A stretch of DNA of 38,783 bases from Krasilnikovozyma curviuscula (taxonomy: Eukaryota; Basidiomycota; Tremellomycetes; Cystofilobasidiales; Mrakiaceae): the NCBI GenBank assembly GCA_014825775.1, contig MVAQ01000211.1, forward strand, positions 1-38,783, given 5' to 3'. This document shows positions 21,822 to 32,312 of this stretch, piece by piece. Every line of letters starts with the position of its first letter. The first letter of the stretch is position 1. Both the position numbers and the translations under genes were made by a program. The notes beneath the pieces were generated by a model that was given only the letters and a program-made list of their open reading frames with translations, was not told where the DNA came from and made no database searches.

Positions 21822-23162
21822 TTAACCGTTAACAACAGCACCACCGCTACAAAAACAAAACACAAACGATCAGCTATCGTCGTACTCCCCACTTCTTCAA
21901 GCAAGCACAAGATGCAAAGAACAGACTCACTTCACATGGATACTCTGACCACTAACAAACGAGCTGTCGCTGCTAGCCAAGAATACATACGCCGGTGCGA
22001 GCTCAGAGGGTTGTCCGATACGACCGATGGGGGCAGGGGAGGAGTGCCAGGACTTCATAGTCTCAGCATCCATCGCTGCTGGTTGGAGTGGAGTCCAAAC
22101 GGGTCCTGGGCAGACGGCGTTGACTCGGATCCCCTTGGAGACAAGGTTATTCGAGAGAGATCTAACAAGAGATACTTGAGCCCCCTGTGAATCGACCAAA
22201 ACCAGGCAAATTAGTGGATTTTCATTATTTTCAAAGTTCAGGAGAAGAAATTGTGTACCTTGGTCATGGCGTAGTCGATCAACGTCGGTGGTCCAGCGTA
22301 AGCAACTTGGGAGCTCGTCACAATTATGCTAGATCCCTCCTTCAGATGCGGAACGACAGCTCTGGTAAGGAAAAAGGTACCATAGATGTTCGTCTTGATG
22401 GTACGATCGAACTGCTCGGTTGTGATTTGGTCAATAGAGGGGGTGTCGTACTAGAAACGCGAAGGGGATGGCTTAAACCTTAATACGAAACAAACCTCCA
22501 CGGGAATGAGATGGAAAGGACATACCATCACCGAAGCATTGTTGACAAGAACATCGATTTTCCCAAAAGACTTGAGGACGGTCTCGATCACTAGCTTACA
22601 GCCCTGTTCATCTCTAATGTCTTGTGCTATGAGGAGGCATTCCTGACCGTTCTTCCTGATCAAGGCGGCAGTCTTCTCAGCATCAACCTGCTCTTCGGGG
22701 AGGTAGACAAGTGCTACATCGGCACCTTCCATAGCGTAGTGGACCTAAGATTTGTCATGCCAGTCAATAACGCAGAGAGATGCGACAAGAGATAGAAACG
22801 TACTGCGACCGCTCTACCAATTCCAGAGTCACCGCCAGTAACAATAGTCTTTTTTCCAATAAGTTTACTAGATAGCAAATTATGCAACACTGTTAGATGG
22901 CTGATGAATCAGACAACGTAAAAAATAACGGGGCAACTCACCCAGCAGCTTTGTAGCTCTCGAAACCGTACTTCGCCTCATGCTCCTCAGATTCAGGTGC
23001 GGTAGACTGGTCCATCTCAGCTTGAATTCCAACTACTTTTCCCTTCTGGGTCTCAACCCCATAGGCTTCTGGGCCTGGGAATCGTCCAGAGGGAGCTTCT
23101 GCAGCTTTCTCCTCCCCGGTAGTGGTGGTGACTTTACTAAGTGCTTCTTTGACTTTGTCCAT
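21822..23162 (-). CDS. Short-chain dehydrogenase/reductase (glucose/ribitol dehydrogenase-like)
   Basis: Exons, on the minus strand, are 23162-22942, 22867-22804, 22744-22526, 22450-22259, 22184-21931 and 21846-21822, giving 324 aa. It is an NAD(P)-dependent oxidoreductase with classical SDR motifs: cofactor loop TGGDSGIG at 84-91, NNAS at 163-166, catalytic S215, Y228 and K232 (YAMTK), and the CPGPVWTPL segment. An N-terminal extension of about 75 residues precedes the Rossmann fold. That is typical of the subgroup related to bacterial YghA and plant glucose/ribitol dehydrogenase homologs, whose true substrates are mostly unknown. No targeting signal is evident, so it is probably cytosolic. 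The last coding exon is just 25 nt and encodes the terminal GGAVVNG. Confidence 0.9.
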
Positions 23163-23227
23163 GATTGCTGTATTGAAATGGGGTTTGAGGAAAAAAAAAG
23201 AGGGGAGAATTAAAGGGTAGCTACAAT

Positions 23228-23236
23228 CCTTTTATA
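23228..23236 (-). promoter_or_regulatory. TATA box of the SDR gene
   Basis: TATAAAAGG on the minus strand lies 66-74 nt upstream of the SDR start codon. It is an exact TATA consensus in a plausible position. Confidence 0.55.
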
Positions 23237-24127
23237 CATCGATCTGCTCACTCCACTGACGAGAAGAAAGTATCCACAATGTTTACACAAGATAAGCGTC
23301 ATGCCTATTGAGATCATTGGGATCCGCCGTTCCACTTGACGGAAGCTCTATCCAGCCATTCATCACGTAGTCATTATTACTCCTGCAGTCATATTTTGAA
23401 ACCTCAGTGTCTCGTGCGAAGCTGCAGAACTGCTTCAGCTGGTTTTCTGTCGGTCGCTTTGCTTCGATCGTTGTTCTTTCGTGGCGCGCGAGTAAGAATC
23501 AAAACAAATAGCCTTATAAGTTGCTGCGAGGAATAGGACACCCAGTCTACATCTAAACATATTCTTCACCTGGACTATCATTAGATGTTGAACACTGAAG
23601 TGACGATTTGATAGTGGCGCTCTTTCGTTTTTGCCCATTAAACGACAGACTCCTCCTTCTCGACACTCACACGGCCTCAATCGGGTGACAGACTCTCGGT
23701 CTTGTGAATCAGAGACTGTATACTAAGATTTCTACCACATGGATCCTGCAAAGAGCGCATCCCAAAAGACACTAGCGTTGACCTGGTGGAAGAAACGTTC
23801 GTAAGATAAATCTCCGTCAAGCCTCTGATTTATATCAGGGACTCCGGGACCCAATTTCTCACCGGCAATCTCTTCTTGGCAGGAGCCGTTTTGCCAATCA
23901 ATAGGAGTTACCTATCTGCATCGTGTGAGCAGATCATCAATGTGTGTTTTCTTGGCTAGCACTAGCACAACCCCCGTCCGAGGTCGGCACCATCACTTGG
24001 TATCTCCATCTGGATTCCAGCGTTACTACTACCTTCCACACGTTCCTCTTGTAGTCGACCGATCACAACGTTTGGACGTGGTAAGGCTTGGCTCTTTTAC
24101 AGGAATTTTGGGCTACCTGCACATTGC

Positions 24128-24135
24128 TATAAAAG
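24128..24135 (+). promoter_or_regulatory. TATA box of the RNase T2 gene
   Basis: TATAAAAG lies 85-92 nt upstream of the start codon and is followed by a pyrimidine-rich leader. It suggests a regulated, highly expressed secreted-protein gene. Confidence 0.55.
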
Positions 24136-24219
24136 CATGTGGTCTCTCTCTTCATTTCTTCAGCCCATATTCCTAGCCTTCCATTCTTTTTATTTCTATT
24201 TTCTTTTCTTTTTATCGCC

Positions 24220-26050
24220 ATGAAGGCGTCCTCTGCCCTCTTTTTCATCGCTGCCGCCGCTGGTGTCTCCGGCCTAGTATTGCCAGAGGTACGTCTCTCC
24301 AATGCTGAGCGATTCGCTCGTGGTTTGGGGCCAAAAGCTCCATCTAGAAGATTTGACGCTTCAAGAACTGGTGCTCGTCGAGCTACTGCTTCTGCTACCC
24401 CAATCAGTGGGGTATCCGTTTGCAAGGCGCCTTCAACCTACCCTCTCTCTTGCTCATCTGAAGCCAATGGCTCTGGTGATACTTGCTGCAACACCTACCC
24501 GTGCGTTGGGTCATTCCCTTATGTAATTGACCCTACAATTGCTTACTAAAGCTTCCTTGCCTTCCTTTCCAGAGGAGGGTGAGTTTGTCGTTTTCAAAAC
24601 AATAATACCGCTGCGCTTCCATTGAACCCGTACTCTATCTAGACATTTACTTTTAACTCAGTTCTGGGACACCGGATCAACTTCTACTGGTCCTTCTGAC
24701 TCTTGGACTATCCAGTGAGCATTCTTTTGTTTCCTGCGCGCTGCTTAAGAATGTCAGAAATTCAACGCGGATCCGTTCTGTTCATTCGCTGCTTTCCTAT
24801 AGTGGTCTCTGGCCTGACAACTGCGACGGAAGTTATGAACAGTACTGTTCCCCAGAGCGAGAACTCAGCAACATAACCGCCGTCCTTCAAGCAAAGGGAC
24901 AGCAAGATACTCTCGATTACATGAACACATTTTGGAAGGATTATCAGGGTAATGACGAGACCTTCTGGGAGGTGAATACAGAAGTGATATTTTTCATTTT
25001 TGGCCATAAAACTAATGTATCATTGCCGTTTCCGTAGCACGAGTTCAATAAGCACGCTACCTGTATTTCCTCTCTGAACCCAGAGTGCTTTTCCAACTTC
25101 GCTCCTCAAGACGATGCCGTCTACTTCTTTAGAAGAGCCGTCGAACTTCAGAAGACCCTCCCATCTTATGAATGGCTCACCGCTGCCGGAATCGTTCCTT
25201 CAACCACTCAAACATACACTCTGAAACAGATTCAAGATGCTCTTGGTGTTCATTACTCAGGTGGAATCAACATCAACTGTGCTAACAAGAACATCCTGGA
25301 TGAGTTGTGGTACCGTGCGTCTATTTTAACAATGAATAGAAGATAGAACAGAGACGCTAATAGTTTATGTCGGTTAGATTACTCCTCCCAGGGATCTGTC
25401 ATCGACGGTAGCTTCGTGCCAGCCCCACTGGTCGGAAGTGCCTCTACCTGCCCATGTAAGCATAATTTCCAATTTAAACCATTCATTGAAGCTTACCGTT
25501 CGTATATTCATTTCAGCCACCGGTATCTACTGGTATCCCAAGTACACTACCATTCCAGCTCAAGGAGGAGGAACTACCACTCCCGGAACTGGGACTGGCA
25601 ACAAAGGATTCATTTATGCAGTCTCCGCTGATGGAACAATCTCTGTAAGTCTGTTGTATATCCTATCTCACAGCGAACGATTACTGAAAAACTTGGCCTT
25701 GCATCTACAGGACAAGACATGTGTCATCTCTGGCGGGACCTGGTATCATGGTGGAACCTGCGCTACATTCACTCTCACCAACTCCGTCGCTGGAACCACT
25801 CTCCTCTCCTCAAAGGGTACCTGTGGTGTGGAGGCTGCTTCAAACACTGCCTCTCCAAATCTATTCGACTGCCCAACCGGTGGTTCCGCCGTTGACTTCA
25901 CTGTCGACTTCACTACTGGTATCATCTCTCTCGGTGGATCTTCTGTTTTTTTCTGCTGATGTTGTTCCTACAGGAAGTAACCAAGTAAAGATCTACAAGG
26001 ATTCCAACCACGCTCTTCCTTTAACGCTCAAGTTCGTCGCCAGCGCCTAG
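24220..26050 (+). CDS. Secreted ribonuclease T2 with C-terminal domain, frame broken near the end
   Basis: Exons are 24220-24500, 24573-24578, 24643-24714, 24803-24971, 25038-25314, 25378-25455, 25517-25644 and 25711-25959. The product as read is 419 aa, ending at TGA 25957-25959. It cleaves single-stranded RNA outside the cell or in the vacuole. A signal peptide (MKASSALFFIAAAAGVSG) precedes a pro-like region. The catalytic core has CAS I with H120 in WTIHGLWPD and CAS II with E178 and H182 in FWEHEFNKHATC. The C-terminal domain (from KGFIYAVSADGTIS) is that of basidiomycete RNase T2 enzymes. At T7 25946-25952 the frame shifts, and the family's C-terminal pattern continues in the next frame to TAG at 26048-26050. 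The core is intact, so only about the last 30 residues are affected. Exon 2 has just six bases. Confidence 0.9.
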
Positions 26051-26578
26051 CTTTTTTTTATCACACCCTCTGTCACTTGCGTCCCCCCTCTCAATAATAA
26101 TAATAAAAATAGTAAAAGGATAAGGCTCTTGTTTATTGCCTTGATTAAATAACCTTCACTTCGCTTTGAATCTTTCTTTGTATTTATCAGCGGTTGCTGT
26201 TGTTTTGATGGCTTGTTACAAGTCGCAAGAATGCGCTCAATGGATGAGCAGTTCCATTGCTTATAACTTTATCTACTAGATTATTAGTAACATGTGTAGC
26301 GAGTAGCGAGTCTCAGAAGTGCAGACCAGACGTGACACCCCCAGCTTCGCTCGTGAGGGGTCAACAAAGAAAGCTGCACAATTTGAGAAAAACGGACCTT
26401 ATAAGCACTTCTCAGAAAGGATTGGGGACCTCATGACTCCTCTAGATCCTATCTTTGGGTACTTGACTCACTTTCGGCTCAGCGTCGAAACTGCATCATC
26501 GCGAAAATTCAACTTTTTTTCCCAAGCGCTGGTATCATTCCAACCAAAATTACCTCTTCCTCAGGCAGGCGGGAAAAA
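26051..26578. other. Intergenic
   Basis: This 528 nt lies between RNase T2 and SUP35, tandem on the plus strand. It has an AAT-rich stretch near 26093-26110, likely the RNase T2 3' end. The open frame from 26319 overlaps SUP35 in another frame and is a shadow. Confidence 0.5.
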
Positions 26579-29260
26579 ATGTCAGGAAACCTCAACCCAG
26601 GAGCGTTCACGTTCATTCCAGGGCTTGGAATGGTTCCAACTGACCAGGCCAACGGTGCTCAAGCCCCACCAGCTCAAAACCCCAGCTACGGACAGCAAAA
26701 CTCGTATCAGCAGGGTGGTTACCAGGGAGGATACAACGGAGGATATCAACAGGGAGGATATGGCCAGCAGCAGCAGCAGTATGGTGGATATCAGCAGGGT
26801 GGATATGGTGGTGGTTATCAGGCAGGCTACCAGCAGGGAGGATATCAGCAAAACTACTACAACAACCAGCAGACCGCTCCCCAACCACGTTACTCTTCAG
26901 TCCCACCTCCAGTTCAATCAACCAGACCGCTCTCGAACCCATCAGCCTCAGAGCAGCTGGCTGCCCTCCCACCAAAAGTCCTTTCTTTAGGAGGATCCAA
27001 GCCAGCTTCACCAGCGCCGAAGGAACCCTTTGTACGAAAAGAAAGTACTGAGGCTCCAGCTCCTACTAAAGTCCTGTCACTCTCTGCTAAACCACCAGCC
27101 AAGACTGTTTCGATCGGAATTTCATCAGCTAAGCCAGCTGGAGGAGCCTCGATAGGGATTTCTTCAGCAAAGCCAGCAGGCGCTGCTTCAACTTCAAACT
27201 CATCTCCAGCACCAGCTGTCACCAAAGAGCCTGCTTCTACGGAGACCCCTTTGAAGTCTGTGCCGGAAAACTCGGTGCCTGCGCCTTCAGCTTCAGCTCC
27301 TACTCTAGCTGCCGCTCCCGCGACTTCGAACAAGGCTTTCACCAGAGCTGCTTCAAAGACCGATGCTGATGGTATCTTGGCCGAAGCTCAGGCAAAACTT
27401 GGTGAAGACACTCTCAAGGATCTGTACGGCGGGAAGGAAATCGACACTTCAGGTTTGTTCCGTCAATTTCAGTTCTCTCATTGGTTCTTCGTCGAAGCTG
27501 ATCGTATCTTTATTAACGTATGACAGTCAAGCAACACTTGAACATTGTCTTCATTGGACACGTTGATGCCGGTAAATCAACTATGGGAGGTCAGATCCTT
27601 TACCTTTGTGGTATGGTCGACAAGAGAACATTGGAGAAGTACGAAAGAGAGGCTAAGGAAGCTGGAAGAGAGAGCTGGTATTTGAGTTGGGCTTTGGATT
27701 CTACATCTCAAGAACGATCGAAAGTACGTATAAGTTTTCTCGTTTTTAACCAACAAACTCTTCTGACGCCAGCCTCCCTTATTTCGCGTAGGGCATCACT
27801 GTCGAGACTGGTAGAGCTTACTTCGAGACTGACACCAGAAGATACACCATCTTGGATGCTCCAGGCCACAAGAACTATGTCCCTCAAATGATCACTGGTG
27901 CCTCCCAAGCCGATGTTGCATTGCTTGTCATCTCTGCTCGTCAGGGTGAATTCGAAGCTGGTTTCGATAAAGGTGGTCAGACTAGAGAGCATGCTCAGCT
28001 GGTCAAGACTGCTGGTGTAACCAAGCTCATTGTTGTTGTCAATAAGATGGACGACAAGACTGTTGAGTGGAGCCAGGAGAGGTGAGACAACCATTTCCCT
28101 TTGGTATACTGCAATCGACCGCTGATACTCTCTATTCCATAAACACCAGATTCGAACACATCAAGAACTCTCTCTCCCTTTTCTTGAAGAAGAGTGCTGG
28201 TTTCAATCCAAAGGATGTCACCTTCATCCCAGTCTCCGCTTTCACTGGTGCCAATATGAAGGAGAGGGTCTCCAAGGAAGTTTGCCCATGGAACACGTAT
28301 GTTGAACACCTTCTCTGTTCATCTTTGCCAGAAATTTGCTGACCTTGTGGGTTTTATTGATAGTTCCCCAGCCCTGCTCGAATTCCTTGACAAGATGCCT
28401 ACAGTCGCCAGAAAGAACAACGATCCTTTCATGATGCCAATCTCCGAAAAGTACAACGAGTTGGGAACGATCGTAGTAGGAAAGGTTGAGAGTGGTAGAA
28501 TCTACAAGGGCGACTCTTTGATGCTGATGCCAAACAAGGTCAGTCCAATTGTTTTCGTATCAGAAGCTGCGCTGTGCTGACTCCAAACACTTTTGCATTT
28601 AAAGACACTCGTTGAAGTCCTCAATATATACGATGAAGTCAATGAAGAATTGGAACATGCCTATTCTGGGGACAACATCAGAATCAGATTGAAGAACGTT
28701 AACGACGACGATGTTTCTCCTGGTTTCGTGTTGACCTCAAAGGAGAGACCCGTCAAGGCTGTAACTCAGTTCCAAGCACAGTTGGCTATTCTGGAGAGTA
28801 AGAACATCATCTGTGCTGGCTACAGTGCTGTCATGCATGTCCACGCTGCTGCTGAGGAAGTCCGATTAGTCGTGAGTTATACCTCTCAAATCTGGGTCCT
28901 TTCATTCCTTCACTGACCATTACTCTCTTTGAAGTCTCTCTTGCATTATCTCGAGGCAAAGACTGGCAGAAAGTCTAAGAAGCCACCTCAGTTCGCGAAG
29001 ACTGGTCAACAGATTATCGCTCTCATTGAAACTGACGCACCAGTCTGTGTCGAGAAGTTCGCTGATTATCCTCAGCTGGGTCGATTCACTCTCAGAGACG
29101 AGGGTAGAACTGTCGCTATCGGTGCGTGCCTTCATCAATATCCTATTGTGCAGACGGTACTAACTTTATCCTTGTATTATTAGGAAAAATTACCAAGCTC
29201 ATTGCGAAGAAGGACGAGGTACCAGATGTCGCGGCACTGTCTCTGGAAGACAACGCTTAA
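26579..29260 (+). CDS. SUP35: Translation termination factor eRF3
   Basis: Exons are 26579-27452, 27527-27723, 27792-28081, 28150-28296, 28364-28538, 28605-28871, 28935-29121 and 29184-29260, giving 737 aa. It is the GTPase partner of eRF1 in stop-codon recognition. Residues 5-14 ([10 protein letters not shown]) match the PAM2 consensus for poly(A)-binding protein. Residues of about 35-105 are a Q/G/Y/N-rich prion-like domain with many QGGY units. A Ser/Pro/Ala/Lys linker follows, holding a tandem [11 protein letters not shown] repeat. The EF1A-like part begins near 292: G1 GHVDAGKST at 302-310, DAPGHKNYV, then NKMD. The C-terminal barrels contain [15 protein letters not shown] and [21 protein letters not shown]. 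Introns 5 and 6 both end in AAG, and both joins restore uninterrupted conserved sequence. Confidence 0.95.
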
Positions 29261-29622
29261 GTTACTGGTCTTGTGACTTTTGTAGACTGTTTTTCCTCAG
29301 ATCCTTGAGCTGTATTGCATTTTCGTTTTGCATTTCCACCCAGAGTCATTATCCACATGGTGCAGCAACGTTTGGAAGCCGTCTATGTCCAGCAAGTAGC
29401 CATATTTGTCAGCGCAGGATCCATCGCAGATTTGGCTAAGGGAGTAATATCCGAGGAGAACAACAGGTAAAGATACACTGAAGGGAAAAAATGGTCACTT
29501 GTTTCAGCGAGGGAAACTACCTTAAGAAACCTAGTGAACCGCAAACCTGTCCTGCTCTCGACAGCCACTCGCTCAAATTCCCTCTTTATCCCTTCTTCCT
29601 ATTCACGCCCCCTCGATCCAAG
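29261..29622. other. Intergenic, tandem genes
   Basis: This 362 nt holds the SUP35 3' UTR and PRP31 promoter. No further element was recognised. Confidence 0.5.
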
Positions 29623-31578
29623 ATGTCTTTAGCTGATGAGCTGATGAATGATCTGGATGGCTCAGACGGCGAAGAAGAACAAACTGTAGCCTCGTCCTCG
29701 AAGTCTACTGCTGGTTCCATGCTCCCCCCAGCCATTCCGTCGAAGCGCAAAGCTGCGGACGATTTGGAGGATTTGATGGAGGGGGATGAAGATGAGGAAG
29801 GTGCTGATGAAGGGGTTACTGAGGCTGGAGTAGCTGCCAACGAGAAGCTTGAGCAGGATGAGGTAGAGGCCATGGAATTAGGACAGGTTGAGGATGTCAA
29901 GAAGGTCGCTAAGCTATGGGAAAGCTCCAAGCTGAGTTCGATACGGGAAGTAAGCACTCTGACTTTCTTTTCACCTTGTGTTTGGTTGTGTTGTGGATCA
30001 AATTGCTGACTGACATCAATTTATCTCCTTTACTGGTCCCTACAGGAAATCATCCATTTCACTGAAAATCCAACTCCTCCCGATCTTACTGGCCCTGTAG
30101 AAGAAAATCCAGAGTACAACTTGATTGTCTCAGCCAACAACTTGTCGGTGGATGTGGAAAACGAGCTTATGATTGTTCACAAGGTCTGCGATTCCCAAGT
30201 ACTTTTCTTATTCAGATTCAAAACTAACTTCCTCTCTTGCCTTCTTTCCTTTTCCCTTAGTTCATCCGTGATCACTATTCACCTCGGTTCCCAGAGCTTG
30301 AATCTCTTGTTCCAGCACCAGATACCTACATATCCACTGTCTTGGCTTTGGGCAACACCTCAAGTCTCACCGAGTCTCTTCAAAGCTCAGCTCTCGTCGG
30401 TGTTCTTCCAGCAGCAATCGTCATGGCTGTTTCAATGACCGCTTCGACATCTCGTGGACGTGTCTTGACAGCAGCAGAATGGCGTGCTGTTGAAGGTGGA
30501 ATCACGGTCGCCAAAGGTCTCCGAGAATCAAGAGACCTAATCTTCACCTATGTTGAATCTAGAATGATGTTGCTGGCACCGAACTTGTCCAGCATCGTCG
30601 GAACGAGTACGGCTGCCAAGCTGTTGGGTGTTGCTGGGGGGTTAACGATCTTTGCGAAAACACCAAGCTGCAACGTCTATTTGTTTGGGGCCAACAAGAA
30701 TAAGAACAATGCAACTGGTCTAGGACGGATGTCACAGGGTAAAAACCAAGGATACGTCTACTCGAGTCCAATTGTCCAGAGTGTTGGCGCAGAGTACAGA
30801 TTGAAGGCTCAGAGGACTGTGGGTGCTAAGTGCGTCTTGGCGGCCAGGATGGATTTGGAGAGGACTTACAGAGATGGTGAGAAAGAATATGTCTCTTTCC
30901 TGAATCTGAGCTTTGAGCTGACACTTCCCTTTCCTTTAGGTTCCTACGGTCAGCAACTCTTGACTCAGATTCAAGCCCACCTCAAGAAACTCTCTGAGCC
31001 ACCCCCTAGTAAAGTCACCAAGGCACTGCCACGTCCAGACGAAGAAAAGAAGAAGAGACGAGGTGGTAAGAGAGCTAGGGCTCAGAAGGAGCAGTTCGCG
31101 CAGACTGAGTTGAGGAAGTTGCAAAACCGATTGCAGTTCGGAGTTGAAGGAGAGGAAGAGGCTGGATATGGTGACGAGACCATTGGTATGGGCATGATTG
31201 GAGCCAATAGTGGAAGAGTCAGGGCAGAAGCTGTTGACAACAAATCAAAAGGTTTGTTTGATATCGTTTCACACTATTCTCTCACAGTTTCCTAATTTCT
31301 GCCCTTTTTTTGCAGCCAAACTATCCAAGGCCAACAAGCTACGAACTCAACTCCTTGGCCGATCAGCGGCATCTTCAGACTCTCTTGGTTCAGGTACTGC
31401 AACCTCGCTATCGTTCACTCCTGTTCAAGGTTTGGAGATCACTACGCCATCGCTGTCGGCTCAGGCCCGTGTTGCAGACGCCAACAAGAGATGGTTTGCT
31501 TCGGGTACCTTCAGTCACGTCGCTGGTTCCGGCTTGGGTAGCGGTGCTAGCGGTGTATTAGGAAAGAAGGAGCCCTGA
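29623..31578 (+). CDS. PRP31: U4/U6 small nuclear ribonucleoprotein Prp31
   Basis: Exons are 29623-29949, 30046-30183, 30261-30876, 30940-31251 and 31316-31578, giving 551 aa. Prp31 bridges U4 snRNA/Snu13 and U5 in the tri-snRNP and is essential for spliceosome assembly. An acidic N-terminus ([20 protein letters not shown]) is followed by the NOSIC/coiled-coil part ([18 protein letters not shown]). The Nop domain contains [22 protein letters not shown] in pieces, then [18 protein letters not shown] and [21 protein letters not shown]. The C-terminal basic region ([18 protein letters not shown]) is usual for the family. The donor of intron 2 is ambiguous: GTCTGC at 30184 gives the conserved HKFIRD join, while GTACTT at 30199 would insert five residues in frame. 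Confidence 0.95.
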
Positions 31579-32312
31579 AAGTGGAAATCAGGTCGCGGGA
31601 GGAGTAAATTTCATGTTATTGCAATACAATATTATTTGTAGCCCATAATTCGGACCGGACCCCGTGTCTGCTCAAGAAACTGGCTTGGTGAGGTGTCAAT
31701 GCTGCTGCCGGAGCACCAAGAGACGTATCGCTAGCGCTATTAATGATCCGATCCCGGGCAAACGTCATTGAATCAAGTGCTTTGTTGAAAACTGAAAAAT
31801 CTGTGTTTTTGATACTTGGAACAAAGGAAGTGTGCTCGATCGCAAACCTTTGCCTTCTTCACCGGGCGAACTCATAGCCATCGGCTTACGAGTTGTTGTT
31901 GTCGTCGGTACGCCTGCTACTCCAATACCATCTATCTTGATCACGAGCCACTTCCACAGATGTGTAGTCTTTCACATGCATCAAATCATTCTCCTGCTCT
32001 TGATGTCAATGGAAAAGGAGGGGAAAGCGGAGGTGGATCTTTTGCGGTCAGAGAAGCTTCTCCCTCAGTCAGGCGACGGTGCCCATGACGACACCGAACA
32101 AGAAGCCGCTAAAAGATAATGAATAGACGCTAGGTGAGAAAACCCTGTGTATGGGCGAATGACTGTTGAGGCAAGGACGAAAGAGCGAAGGGACGAACTT
32201 GGAGCTCGACTGCATTTGCCAGAAATCTGTTCTTCGCCCGTATGAAGCTCATTTCTAAGACTTGACTAATCAGATTACTAATACCTATCTGTTCGGTTTT
32301 GCAAAGCCAGAA
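31579..32312. other. Intergenic
   Basis: This 734 nt lies between PRP31 and the hydrolase gene. A 95-codon frame at 31832-32119 starts with GTG and has no recognisable domain. I see no firm gene. Confidence 0.5.

Larger units (their letters stand above)
23163..24219. other. Divergent promoter region
   Basis: This 1.06 kb separates the divergent SDR and RNase T2 genes. Both flanks carry good TATA boxes. The middle holds no supported gene or RNA. Confidence 0.55.

Noticed and set aside
26319..26990. 223-codon open frame overlapping SUP35 exon 1.
   Set aside because: It lacks conserved content and is a frame shadow created by the repetitive SUP35 N-domain.
31832..32119. 95-codon open frame between PRP31 and the hydrolase.
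   Set aside because: It begins with GTG, shows no domain or codon pattern, and has no clear splice context.
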